From contig NZ_BOOJ01000081.1 in NCBI RefSeq assembly GCF_016863175.1, positions 1-46,982 on the forward strand: a stretch of 46,982 bases of DNA. The letters run 5' to 3'. Position 1 is the first letter of the stretch. Each line of letters opens with the position of its first letter. A model generated the notes under the pieces. The model had not been told where the DNA came from. It saw nothing but the letters and a program-made list of their open reading frames with translations, and did no database searches. The position numbers and the translations under genes were made by a program. This stretch comes from Paraplanobispora siamensis. Its GTDB lineage: Bacteria; Actinomycetota; Actinomycetes; Streptosporangiales; Streptosporangiaceae. Shown here one piece after another: positions 1 through 7,414 of the stretch.

Positions 1-1
1 A

Positions 2-46
2 GACATGAACCTCTAGGACATGAACCTCTAGGACATGAACCTCTAG
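2..46. repeat. 15-bp tandem repeat, three perfect copies
   Basis: The unit GACATGAACCTCTAG is repeated three times head to tail without mismatch (2-16, 17-31, 32-46). The array may extend left of the window. It lies just before a strong hairpin and outside any gene I can support. Three perfect copies suggest recent expansion or selection. Function unknown. Confidence 0.95.
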
Positions 47-59
47 ACGGTCCGCATCC

Positions 60-94
60 GGGTGGTGCCGTACGACGCCCGCACGGCACCACCC
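60..94. terminator. Strong hairpin, probable terminator
   Basis: A perfect 12-bp stem (60-71 GGGTGGTGCCGT with 83-94 ACGGCACCACCC) encloses an 11-nt loop. There is no clear U-tract, as is usual for actinomycete terminators. It probably ends a plus-strand gene lying left of the window, or insulates the ankyrin gene. Confidence 0.6.
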
Positions 95-253
95 GATCCC
101 GGCCGGTCACGGTACGGCGAGGCCGCACGACCGGCGACCGGCTCCGGAGGGTGGTCCCCGGCTCTCCCGCGATGGACCGGATGTCGGTGCGATACGGCAC
201 GATTGCCGCATCTGCCGGACGTCCGAGTCCAATGTCTGCATCCGAGGAGTGTC

Positions 254-1225
254 ATGACCGCTTCCGCCGAAGCCGGATGGTCCGGCTTCAGCCCGTCCTC
301 CTGGGAGGATCTCGATCTGGTCCGGGCCCGGCTGGACGCGGGCGCCGATCCGAACTCTGGCGTCTACCGCTTCGGCGCCTTCGGCGGAAGGCCGCTGCAC
401 CTCGCGGCCGAGTGGGGATCCCCCGAGGTGGTGGCCGAACTGACCGGTCGCGTCGACGACGTCGACGCCGAATTCGACGACCGCACCGCCTTGTGGACCG
501 CCGTCTTCGCCGGTCGTCCCGACGTCGCCCGCATCCTGGTCGCCGCCGGAGCGGACCCGTGGCGGCCCATGATGGCCGGATGGTCCCCCGGACGGCTCAG
601 CCTCGCCGGCCCGACACCGGACCTCTTCCCGCTCCCTCCGGGCGAACCCGGCCTGTCCGCGGCCGAGGCCGCCGCCGTGGCGGAGGCCCGGCGCCTGATC
701 GCGGCGCTGGACGGCTTCGGCGACGAGGAGGACGGCTTCAGCGTGGCGTGCGTGGCGGGCGTCACCGCGGCCGAGGCCGTGCGGCGCCTGGGAGCCGAGC
801 CCGCCGACGACGCCGACATCGAAGCGATCATGGATGATCCCTGGTCCGACCTCGACGGCAACCTGAGAATCGTCGGGATCACCGACGTGCCCGGCGGATG
901 CGTCATCATCCAGCCCTGGGGAGGTGCCGCCTGCGACTCCGAGCCGATCACGCGCGTGTCTGCGGGAACCGTCTGCCACAGCATGTGTGCCAACCCCAAG
1001 AGCGGGAACCAGGGCGCCGTGGTCCGCGACGGCGTCGTCGAGGACTGGGACACACATCCCGGTGGCGGCGACGCCGGGGGGCATATGACGGCCGACGAGA
1101 TCCTCGCCGAGTATCTCTACCAGGGCCGGGCCGTGGCCTACTGCTGCGCCGCCGCCGGGCTCCGGCTGCCCGACGCCCGGCCGGTCGCCGGTCCGCCGGA
1201 CAGCTGGGTGCGCCTCACCGCGTGA
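254..1225 (+). CDS. Ankyrin-repeat protein
   Basis: A 323-residue protein predicted to be cytoplasmic. Residues about 15-120 hold two to three ankyrin-type repeats, visible as RARLDAGADPN, GRPLHLAAEWGSPEVV and RTALWTAVFAGRPDVARILVAAGADP. The C-terminal half (about 165-320) is a separate globular region that includes a short Cys-containing stretch (VCHSMCANPKSGN) and is of a type often fused to ankyrin repeats in actinomycetes; I cannot name its function. The frame stays open far upstream, but ATG 254 is preceded by GGAG and begins MTASAEAG, which fits better than earlier starts. It converges with the MarR gene, leaving only 22 bp between stops. Ankyrin repeats suggest protein binding; the partner is unknown. 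Confidence 0.8.
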   Translation: MTASAEAGWSGFSPSSWEDLDLVRARLDAGADPNSGVYRFGAFGGRPLHLAAEWGSPEVVAELTGRVDDVDAEFDDRTALWTAVFAGRPDVARILVAAGADPWRPMMAGWSPGRLSLAGPTPDLFPLPPGEPGLSAAEAAAVAEARRLIAALDGFGDEEDGFSVACVAGVTAAEAVRRLGAEPADDADIEAIMDDPWSDLDGNLRIVGITDVPGGCVIIQPWGGAACDSEPITRVSAGTVCHSMCANPKSGNQGAVVRDGVVEDWDTHPGGGDAGGHMTADEILAEYLYQGRAVAYCCAAAGLRLPDARPVAGPPDSWVRLTA

Positions 1226-1247
1226 GCGCGCACCGCCGCTTTCCGGC

Positions 1248-1721
1248 TCAGTCCACCTCGACGTCGTCGAGGAGGCGCAGGAGGCGTGAGAGCACGCGGA
1301 CGCAGGCGGCGATCTCGGCCTCGGTGAGGTCGCCGCCGGCCTGGCGCAGCACCGCGCGCTCGCGGTCGATCACGGCGGTGATGGCGGCCCGGCCCCGCGG
1401 GGTCAGGCGGATGAGCGAGGACCTCTTGTGCGCCGGGTTGGGGACGGACTCGACCAGGTCCTGCGCGGCCGCGTCGTTGACCGTGCGCTGCACGAACTGG
1501 CGGCTCAGCGCCTGGGTCCGGCCCATCTGGGGGACGGTCATGGACCCGTGCTCACGGAGCATGTTGAGCACCGCCCGCACCCCCACCGACAGGCCCTCGA
1601 TGGGCGCGTCCTGCTCCACCTTGCGCTGCGCGCGCCGGTACAGCGGGCCCACCAGGTCGAACACCTCGATGAGCCGGTCGGCCGGTTCTGCGGGCGCCGG
1701 CTCGCGGTCTGTCTCGCTCAC
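1248..1721 (-). CDS. MarR-family transcriptional regulator
   Basis: A 157-residue winged-helix repressor. The recognition-helix region (TVPQMGRTQALSRQFVQRTVNDAAAQDLV) and wing (HKRSSLIRLTPRGRA) follow the MarR pattern, and flanking helices would form the dimer interface. The start is GTG at 1721. It is divergent from an alpha/beta hydrolase and the two share a 57-bp control region with two near-identical palindromes. The first palindrome sits ten bases upstream of this start codon, so autorepression is likely. The ligand is unknown. The hydrolase is the obvious target and may act on, or be induced by, the same small aromatic or ester compound; that is inference from the arrangement. Confidence 0.88.
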   Translation of the reverse strand: MSETDREPAPAEPADRLIEVFDLVGPLYRRAQRKVEQDAPIEGLSVGVRAVLNMLREHGSMTVPQMGRTQALSRQFVQRTVNDAAAQDLVESVPNPAHKRSSLIRLTPRGRAAITAVIDRERAVLRQAGGDLTEAEIAACVRVLSRLLRLLDDVEVD

Positions 1722-1730
1722 CCCATCATG

Positions 1731-1780
1731 ATGACACCTAAGTTGTCATTCCGCGCCAACAATGACACCTTAGTTGTCAT
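1731..1780. promoter_or_regulatory. Twin MarR operator palindromes in divergent promoter
   Basis: Two copies of one palindrome are visible: ATGACACCTAAGTTGTCAT (1731-1749) and AATGACACCTTAGTTGTCAT (1761-1780). Both have ATGACA/TGTCAT arms and differ only in the centre. They are 30 bp apart, i.e. nearly three helical turns. The second overlaps the hydrolase ATG (1779), so repressor bound there would block initiation directly. The adjacent MarR protein is the likely binder (inference). Confidence 0.8.
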
Positions 1781-2555
1781 GACTGATCTGTTCTGGCTTG
1801 ACGCAGGCACCGGCCGGCCCATCGTCCTGCTGCACGGCGGCTTCGTGGACCACGGCATGTGGGAGGACCAGATCCGGACCCTCTCCCCGCGTCACCGCGT
1901 CATCGCCCCCGACGCCCGCGGCCACGGCCGCTCCCCCAACGCCACCGGGCCGTACCGGCCAGCCGACGACCTGGCCGCGCTGCTGAGGCACCTGGACACC
2001 GGGCCCGCGGTCCTGGTGGGAGTCTCCATGGGGGCCTCCATCGCGGTCGACACCGCGCTGGAGCATCCCGATCTGGTCGGTGCCGTGGTCGTCAGCGGCG
2101 CAGGCACCAGCGAGCCGTACTTCACCGACCCCTGGACCACCCGCGCTCTGGCCGCCTGGCACGCGGCGATGGCCGCTGGCGATCTGGAGGCCTCGATCGA
2201 GGGCTTCATGGCCTTCGCCGCCGGTCCGCACCGCACGCTGGACGATCTCGATCCCGAGGTCGCCGCCCGCCTGCGCCGGATGGCCAGGGCCACCATGTCC
2301 AAGCACGGCGCCGGCGAGGCCGACCCGATCGTCCCGGTGCGCGACACCTGGGAGCGCGCCGCCGAGATCGGCGTTCCCGTGCTGGCCGTCAACGGCGCCC
2401 TCGACTCCCCCGACCACATCGGCATGGCCGAACGCCTGGCCCGCACCGTCGCCGGCGGCCGGGTGACCTCGATCGAGGGAACCGCCCACTATCCCAATAT
2501 GGAGCGCCCGGACGTCTTCGACGACATCCTCGAGGACTTCCTGCGCACCGTGTGA
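1779..2555 (+). CDS. Alpha/beta hydrolase
   Basis: A 258-residue single-domain hydrolase, cytoplasmic (no signal peptide). The oxyanion-hole motif HGGFVDHGMW lies near residue 17, the nucleophile elbow GVSMGAS near residue 80, and the catalytic His in EGTAHYPNMERP near the C-terminus. The acid is probably the Asp of NGALDSPDH. Substrate cannot be told from sequence; this subgroup includes esterases, lactonases and haloperoxidase-like enzymes. ATG 1779 is chosen because the alpha/beta fold begins at once; it lies inside the second MarR palindrome, leaving no room for a normal ribosome-binding site, so the mRNA is probably leaderless or nearly so. It is divergent from its likely regulator. Confidence 0.88.
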   Translation: MTDLFWLDAGTGRPIVLLHGGFVDHGMWEDQIRTLSPRHRVIAPDARGHGRSPNATGPYRPADDLAALLRHLDTGPAVLVGVSMGASIAVDTALEHPDLVGAVVVSGAGTSEPYFTDPWTTRALAAWHAAMAAGDLEASIEGFMAFAAGPHRTLDDLDPEVAARLRRMARATMSKHGAGEADPIVPVRDTWERAAEIGVPVLAVNGALDSPDHIGMAERLARTVAGGRVTSIEGTAHYPNMERPDVFDDILEDFLRTV

Positions 2556-2623
2556 CCGCCGGTGACCGGACACCCCTGCGAACCGGCCGCCGGCGGCGGA
2601 TCTCACCCGCTCTCATCGCCCCC

Positions 2624-2663
2624 ACCCGGTCTCACCCGGGGAACGGTGACCGGTGAGCCGGGT
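2624..2663. terminator. Bidirectional terminator hairpin
   Basis: ACCCGGTCTCACC (2624-2636) can pair with GGTGAGCCGGGT (2652-2663) with one bulged base and a 15-nt loop. It lies between the converging hydrolase and pectate lyase genes and touches the stop codon of the latter. Confidence 0.6.
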
Positions 2664-3826
2664 CAGAGGGTGCCCCACTGCGCGCCGACGCCGGCGCCGG
2701 CCCGCACCGCCGACGGCACGCCCGCCGGGTCGTCGACCGTGTACGAGTAGTAGGTGCGCGGCTCGACGACGCTGCCCGCCGTCTCGGGGACGCCCGAGTT
2801 CACGAAGACGTTGTTGCGCTGTACGGCCCGGCCGGGCCCGCTGTCGGCGTAGCCGCTCGCCGAGAAGAGCGGGTGGGGGACGTTCTGGAAGAAGTTGCCC
2901 TCCACCAGCACGCCGGCGTTCTCCGTCGAGGCCACGCCGTACAGCTCGTTGCCCAGGAAGTAGTTGTTGAAGACGTGGACCGGCTCGCCGAACCGGACGC
3001 GGGGATGGCGCTGGCGGCTGTTGTCGAAGAAGTTGTGGTGGATGGTCACCTTGAGCCGCCCGACGTCGGTGCCCGCGGCGCCGTCGGAGTGGCTGATCAG
3101 CATGCTCTTGTCGGAGTGGTCGAAGTGGTTCCACGACACGGTGACGTAGTCGGCGCCGCGCACCACGTCGATGGAGCCGTCGACCGCGCCGGAGAAGGTG
3201 TTGTGGTCGATCCAGACGTGGTGTGACTCGCGGCCGACGTTGACGGCGTCGTCCTCGGCTCCGGTGAAGCGGAGGTTGCGCACGATCACGTTGTAGGAGC
3301 GGTAGAAGTCCAGGCCGCCGCCGGTGATGTGGCCGGAGGTGCCGACGCCGATGATGGTCTTGTTGGGCCGCACGCCCTGCTTGCTGGTGATGGCGATGGT
3401 GCCCGCCACCCGGATGACGAGGGTCTCCTTGCTGTCGATGTACTCCAGGAACTCCTCGGCGGTGGTGACGGTGACCGTACGCCCGCCGGCGCCCCCGGTG
3501 GTGCCGTTGTGACCGAGGGCGTTGACGGAGGCGAAGCCGACGGGTCCTTCGGCCAGGGCCGTCGCGGCGGCCGGTGAGGAGGCGCCGGCGAGTGCGGGGG
3601 CCGGGACGCCGCCCGGGATGAGCAGCGCGGCGAGGACGGCCGCGACGGCGCCGAGCACGGTACAGCGGCGCGCCGCCCGGACGGTACGGCCGGTCGGACG
3701 GGTGATGCTGTCGGGCGGCCGAACGGCGCGGCCGGGCGGGCGGACGGTGCTGTCGGCCGGACGGATGGTGCTGTCGGGCGGACGGATGGTGCGGCGGGTC
3801 GTTCGGACGGGGACGGTCCGGGGCAT
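2663..3826 (-). CDS. Secreted PL1-family pectate lyase
   Basis: A 387-residue secreted enzyme that would cleave pectate by beta-elimination. The parallel beta-helix domain runs from about residue 94 (GPVGFASVNALGHNGTTGG) to the end. Signature motifs are HHVWIDHNTFSGAVDGSIDV, VTVSWNHFDHSDKSML and RHPRVRFGEPVHVFNNYF, which hold the calcium-binding acids and catalytic Arg of PL1. The hydrophobic export segment is at residues 55-70 with cleavage near 80. Before it lies an unusual 50-residue Arg/Pro/Thr-rich stretch made of a 7-residue repeat. No internal ATG or GTG could bypass that stretch, and ATG 3826 has an AAAGGCAGG site, so the extension appears genuine. It follows the neighbouring pectate lyase gene on the same strand, past a hairpin, with no obvious promoter of its own. 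Confidence 0.9.
   Translation of the reverse strand: MPRTVPVRTTRRTIRPPDSTIRPADSTVRPPGRAVRPPDSITRPTGRTVRAARRCTVLGAVAAVLAALLIPGGVPAPALAGASSPAAATALAEGPVGFASVNALGHNGTTGGAGGRTVTVTTAEEFLEYIDSKETLVIRVAGTIAITSKQGVRPNKTIIGVGTSGHITGGGLDFYRSYNVIVRNLRFTGAEDDAVNVGRESHHVWIDHNTFSGAVDGSIDVVRGADYVTVSWNHFDHSDKSMLISHSDGAAGTDVGRLKVTIHHNFFDNSRQRHPRVRFGEPVHVFNNYFLGNELYGVASTENAGVLVEGNFFQNVPHPLFSASGYADSGPGRAVQRNNVFVNSGVPETAGSVVEPRTYYSYTVDDPAGVPSAVRAGAGVGAQWGTL
3689..3793. repeat. 21-bp coding repeat in pectate lyase N-terminus
   Basis: The coding sequence for residues 12-46 consists of degenerate 21-bp units encoding a heptapeptide close to TIRPPDS: TIRPPDS, TIRPADS, TVRPPGR, AVRPPDS, ITRPTGR. Two adjacent units on the plus strand differ at only a few positions. 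The period is a multiple of three, so copy-number change would keep the frame. Confidence 0.85.
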
Positions 3827-3849
3827 GGGCCTGCCTTTCGGGTGGGGAC

Positions 3850-3890
3850 GCCCCCTCCTCGGTGAGGAGTGATCTCGCCGAGGAGGGGGC
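3850..3890 (-). terminator. Strong intergenic hairpin between two pectate lyase genes
   Basis: A perfect 13-bp stem, GCCCCCTCCTCGG (3850-3862) with CCGAGGAGGGGGC (3878-3890), has a 15-nt loop. It lies 27 bp after the stop of the upstream pectate lyase gene and before the start of the downstream one. It either terminates most transcripts or stabilises an upstream message in a tandem unit. Confidence 0.8.
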
Positions 3891-3917
3891 CGGAAGCCGA
3901 TCTCGCGAGGGGCGGGG

Positions 3918-5162
3918 TCAGAGGCCGATCTTGCCGACGCCCGCTCCGGCGGTGACGATCGCCGGGACGCTGCCGGGGTCGTCGACGGTGTAGGCGTAGT
4001 AGGTGCGCGGTTCGACGACCGTGCCAGCCGTCTGGGGCGTGCCGGAGTTCACGTAGCGGTTGTTCCGCTCGACGACCCGGCCGGGGCCGCTCTTGTCGTA
4101 GCCGACGTAGACGGGGTGGGCGACGTTCTCGAAGTAGTTGCCCTCCATCAGCACGCCGGCGTTCTCCGTCGAGGCCACGCCGTACAGGGCGTTGTTCCGG
4201 TAGTAGTTGTTGAGGACGTGCACCGGCTCGGCGAAGCGCACCCGGGGGTGACGCTGGTCGGTGCCGTCGAAGAAGTTGTGGTGGTAGGTCACCCGGAGCT
4301 TGCCGACGTCGGCGGTGTAGTTGTCGGAGTGGCCGAGCAGCAGCGTCTTGCTGTGGTGGTGGAAGCGGTTCCACGAGACCGTCACGAAGTCCGACTCCCG
4401 CTTGATGTCGAGCAGGCCGTCGTAGCCGCCGGAGAAGTCGTTGTGGTCGATCCACACGTGGTGCGCCTTGTTGGTGACGCTGACGGAGTCGTCCGAGGCG
4501 CCGGTGAACCTGATGTTCCGGATGATCACGTTGTTGCCCGGCCGGGTCGTCGAGCCGAGCTGGAGGCCGCCGCCGGTGATCTCCGCGGTGGAGCCCACCC
4601 CGAGGACGCTCTTGTCGGCGACCACGGTGATCATGTCGTCGATCGCGATCCGCCCGGAGACCCGGATGATGTACGGCCCGCGCCGCCCCACGTAGTCCTC
4701 CAGCTGGGCCGCCGTGGTGACGGTCACGACGGGACCGCCGGCGCCGCCGGTGGTGCCGTTCCGGCCGAGGGCGTCGACGGTGGCGAAGCCGACGGGGCCG
4801 TCGGCCGAGACGTGAGCCGCGGCGGCGGCCCGTACCGCCGCGGAGGCCTGAGCGGCGGGGGCCTGAGCGGCGGGGGCCTCGTGTACGGCGGCGCGGGCGG
4901 CGGGGACTGCGGCCCCGGCGAGGAGCGCGACCAGGGCGGCCACGCCACCGGCGAGCGTCACCGCCAGCCGATGGCGGTACGGGAGCCGGGGCGCCGCGAG
5001 ACCCGCTGAACTTCCCGGCAGGGGAAAGGCCGCGGAACCGGCCGGGTCTCCCGGTGCGGGAACGTTCGCGGGAACGGCCACCGGGTCGGCCGGGCCTTGT
5101 CCGGAGACGGCCGCAGGACCCGTTCGGCCCGCCGGTGCGAAAACGGATGGTCTGGATGTCAT
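3918..5162 (-). CDS. Secreted PL1-family pectate lyase
   Basis: A 414-residue pectate lyase. The beta-helix domain starts near residue 122 (GPVGFATVDALGRNGTTGG) and carries HHVWIDHNDFSGGYDGLLDI, VTVSWNRFHHHSKTLLLGHS and RHPRVRFAEPVHVLNNYY. The export segment is at residues 66-88, ending PAARA. It is preceded by a 65-residue Ala/Pro/Gly-rich stretch, far longer than a usual n-region. ATG 5162 was chosen over a start 96 bases upstream, whose extra residues are not protein-like; a weak AGAG lies upstream. A good promoter (5351-5379) and a perfect palindrome lie upstream. It is closely related to the next gene downstream, suggesting tandem duplication and divergence. Confidence 0.9.
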   Translation of the reverse strand: MTSRPSVFAPAGRTGPAAVSGQGPADPVAVPANVPAPGDPAGSAAFPLPGSSAGLAAPRLPYRHRLAVTLAGGVAALVALLAGAAVPAARAAVHEAPAAQAPAAQASAAVRAAAAAHVSADGPVGFATVDALGRNGTTGGAGGPVVTVTTAAQLEDYVGRRGPYIIRVSGRIAIDDMITVVADKSVLGVGSTAEITGGGLQLGSTTRPGNNVIIRNIRFTGASDDSVSVTNKAHHVWIDHNDFSGGYDGLLDIKRESDFVTVSWNRFHHHSKTLLLGHSDNYTADVGKLRVTYHHNFFDGTDQRHPRVRFAEPVHVLNNYYRNNALYGVASTENAGVLMEGNYFENVAHPVYVGYDKSGPGRVVERNNRYVNSGTPQTAGTVVEPRTYYAYTVDDPGSVPAIVTAGAGVGKIGL

Positions 5163-5322
5163 GGATCGCTCTGCTTTCTGGGCACTCGCCGTACGCGACG
5201 CGGCCGTTCCATGGCGGTCCGGCCCACGACGCGCGGGGTCCATGGCTGTTCGACCCACGGCTGGCCGCGGTCACCGGACACGGCGACGGCGGCGGGGCAC
5301 CATCCTTCTCATCGGGAGAAGA

Positions 5323-5340
5323 AAGGAAAGCGCTTTCCTT
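5323..5340. promoter_or_regulatory. Perfect 18-bp palindrome, LacI-type operator
   Basis: AAGGAAAGCGCTTTCCTT is a perfect inverted repeat of the GAAAGCGCTTTC type with a central CG, characteristic of LacI/GalR-family operators. It begins a few bases downstream of the predicted start site of the minus-strand pectate lyase, a roadblock or occlusion position. No LacI-family gene is in the window, so the repressor is encoded elsewhere (inference). Confidence 0.85.
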
Positions 5341-5350
5341 GACTAGCGCG

Positions 5351-5379
5351 AACGTACTTTAACAACTCACCCCAGTCAA
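5351..5379 (-). promoter_or_regulatory. Promoter of the minus-strand pectate lyase
   Basis: On the minus strand, -35 TTGACT (5374-5379), a 17-bp spacer and -10 TACGTT (5351-5356) fit a housekeeping sigma factor. The predicted start near 5344 lies just before the operator palindrome. The region is AT-richer than its surroundings. Confidence 0.7.
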
Positions 5380-5530
5380 CGGTGAAGTCGCCGGAAAAAT
5401 CCCCGCTGCCGTACCGGGGAGACGGCGCCGCTCTTCCCCGCCGCCGCTTGCCCGGCCATTCACCGCCCCCACCACCTGCGAGGACACCGGCTCCGCCGAC
5501 CAGGCAGACATATGGCCGCGAACGGAGTTC

Positions 5531-5559
5531 TTGACCCGACCCGCCCGGAGGCGTACAAG
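5531..5559 (+). promoter_or_regulatory. Promoter of the plus-strand pectate lyase
   Basis: The -35 TTGACC (5531-5536), a 17-bp spacer and -10 TACAAG (5554-5559) are followed by a predicted start near 5566. The LacI-type operator copy at 5572 comes directly after. Confidence 0.65.
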
Positions 5560-5571
5560 TGCGGAAGACCC

Positions 5572-5585
5572 GGACAGCGCTTTCC
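5572..5585 (+). promoter_or_regulatory. Second copy of the pectate lyase operator
   Basis: GGACAGCGCTTTCC matches the core of the 5323-5340 palindrome at all but one position. The match extends into the flank: CTTGAC follows at 5338-5343 and CCTGAC at 5585-5590. It sits about six bases after the predicted start site, the same geometry as on the divergent promoter. Confidence 0.75.
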
Positions 5586-5657
5586 CTGACTTCGTACCAG
5601 AGCGTCCGGCCGGGCTCGCGCACGGCCGCACGCACCGGCGGAACGGGAGGTTCCACA

Positions 5658-7283
5658 GTGCGAAGAAGGAGAGAGCGCGGAGCCGTCGCGCTGCTCGCCG
5701 CGTTCACGGCGGCCGTCGCGGCCATGCTGTTCGCGGCGCTGACGCTGGCCTCGGTGCCCAGCGCGTTCGCCGCCACGCTGTTCGGCGACGACTTCGAGGA
5801 CGGCGACGCCGGCGGCTGGTCCAGGTCCGGCGGCAGCTGGTCCGTGGTCACCGACGGCTCCCGGGCCTACCGGCAGTCCGGCACCAGCGCGGACGCCCGG
5901 GCCGTGGCCGGCGCCGGCTGGGCGAACCAGGCGGTGCAGGCACGGGTGAAGCCGATCGCCTTCAACGGCACCGGCCGGCACGTCGCGGTGGCGGCCAGGG
6001 CGCAGAGCACCAGCAGCTACTACTTCCTCGGGCTGAGCAACGCGGGCTCGGTCGTCCTGGGCAAGCGGACCGGCGGCGCCCCGGTGATCCTCGACTCGGC
6101 ACCGGCGACGGTGACCGCGGGCACGTGGTACACCCTCAGGCTGGAGGCCTTCGGCACGACGTTGCGCGGCTTCGTCGGCGGCGCGGAGGTGGTCTCGGCC
6201 ACGGACACCTCCATCGCCTCCGGCAGGGCGGGCCTGACCGGTTACTACGCGAGCGCCTCCTTCGACGACGTGCTGGTCACCGACGTCGCCGGGCCGACCG
6301 GGCCGCCGCCCTCCCCCACCGTCACCCCCACGGTCACGGTGCCCCCGGGCTCCTGTGACACCTCCGGCTCGCCCCGCGGCTTCGCCTCGGTGAACGCCTG
6401 GGGCCAGAACGGCACCACGGGGGGCGCGGGCGGGCCGACCGTCGAGGTCGACACGGCCGGAGAGCTGATCTCCGCGATCGGACAGAGCGGTCCCCTGAAC
6501 ATCTGCGTGCGCGGGACGATCACGGTCCCGGCGGGGATGCACAACGTCACCTCGGACAAGACCATCGTGGGCATCGGATCCGGCGCGGGCATCAGCGGCG
6601 GCGGGTTCAACATCGGCCTGCCGGCCGACAACGCGGTCACCTCACCGCCCGCCGACGCGGTGCACAACGTCATCATCCGCAACCTGACCTTCCGCGGCGC
6701 CACCGACGACGCGATCAACGTGCAGATGTTCTCCCACCACGTCTGGATCGACCACAACGACCTGTGCTGCGGCTACGACGGCCTGGTGGACATCAAACGC
6801 GGCTCGTCGTACGTCACCGTGTCGTGGAACCGCACGCACGACCACACCAAGAACATGCTGCTCGGACATGACGACGGCAACGCCGTACAGGACACCGGCC
6901 GGTTGAAGGTCACCTACCACCACAACTGGTTCGACCGCACCCCGCAGCGCAATCCGCGCGTGCGGTTCGGCGAGCCGGTGCACGTGTTCAACAACTACTA
7001 CGTCTACAACACCGACACCGGAGTGGCCTGCCAGGCCAACGCCGGCTGCCTGGTCGAGGGCAACTACTTCGAGCGGGTCGAGGAACCGGTGACGAACTCC
7101 TACGCCGGTCCGGCCGGCAGGTGCGTCGCGCGCGACAACGTGTTCGTCGAGGACTCGGGCGCACCCGACTGCAGCGGCAGCGTGCAGGAGGCCTCGGCCT
7201 ACTACTCCTACACCCTCGACGATCCGGCCTCCGTGAAGGCGATCGTCACCGCGGGCGCCGGAGTGGGCAAGATCGGCGGCTGA
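5658..7283 (+). CDS. Secreted two-domain pectate lyase (lectin-like domain + PL1)
   Basis: A 541-residue secreted enzyme. The signal peptide is residues 1-39 (RRRRER n-region, hydrophobic core, AFAA). Residues about 41-215 form a concanavalin-like beta-sandwich (TLFGDDFEDGDAGGW at the front) of the kind that binds sugars. A Pro/Thr/Ser linker (about 213-232) leads to the PL1 catalytic domain from about residue 236, with HHVWIDHNDLCCGYDGLVDIK, VTVSWNRTHDHTKNMLLGHD and RNPRVRFGEPVHVFNNYYV. Extra cysteines in the catalytic domain suggest disulfides. The start is GTG 5658, with GGGAGG eight bases upstream; an earlier in-frame GTG at 5559 has no ribosome site and overlaps the promoter. A strong hairpin follows the stop. 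Confidence 0.92.
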   Translation: MRRRRERGAVALLAAFTAAVAAMLFAALTLASVPSAFAATLFGDDFEDGDAGGWSRSGGSWSVVTDGSRAYRQSGTSADARAVAGAGWANQAVQARVKPIAFNGTGRHVAVAARAQSTSSYYFLGLSNAGSVVLGKRTGGAPVILDSAPATVTAGTWYTLRLEAFGTTLRGFVGGAEVVSATDTSIASGRAGLTGYYASASFDDVLVTDVAGPTGPPPSPTVTPTVTVPPGSCDTSGSPRGFASVNAWGQNGTTGGAGGPTVEVDTAGELISAIGQSGPLNICVRGTITVPAGMHNVTSDKTIVGIGSGAGISGGGFNIGLPADNAVTSPPADAVHNVIIRNLTFRGATDDAINVQMFSHHVWIDHNDLCCGYDGLVDIKRGSSYVTVSWNRTHDHTKNMLLGHDDGNAVQDTGRLKVTYHHNWFDRTPQRNPRVRFGEPVHVFNNYYVYNTDTGVACQANAGCLVEGNYFERVEEPVTNSYAGPAGRCVARDNVFVEDSGAPDCSGSVQEASAYYSYTLDDPASVKAIVTAGAGVGKIGG

Positions 7284-7304
7284 CGCCTCTCCCCAGGCCG
7301 GGCT

Positions 7305-7334
7305 CCGGCGGGCGGCGCGTCACCCGTCCGCCGG
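7305..7334 (+). terminator. Terminator after pectate lyase gene
   Basis: CCGGCGGGCGG (7305-7315) pairs with CCGTCCGCCGG (7324-7334) over 11 bp with one G-U pair and an 8-nt loop, 22 bp after the stop. Confidence 0.75.
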
Positions 7335-7414
7335 GGTCCGGCCGGGGCCCTGGGTCCGGTCTAAATCACTTTGACTCGTGCTATATCTGCATCACTTTGG
7401 GCAGATGGGCATGC

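Noticed and set aside
2-46. The left-edge repeat as a CRISPR array
   Set aside because: The copies are directly abutting with no spacers and the unit is only 15 bp.
3286-5274. A 662-codon minus-strand frame covering both pectate lyases
   Set aside because: Out of frame with both lyases; it reads Arg/Pro-rich nonsense through the 13-bp terminator stem.
5559-5657. An extended N-terminus for the two-domain pectate lyase from GTG 5559
   Set aside because: It would include the promoter -10 and operator region and lacks a ribosome site, while GTG 5658 has GGGAGG at ideal spacing and a clean signal peptide.
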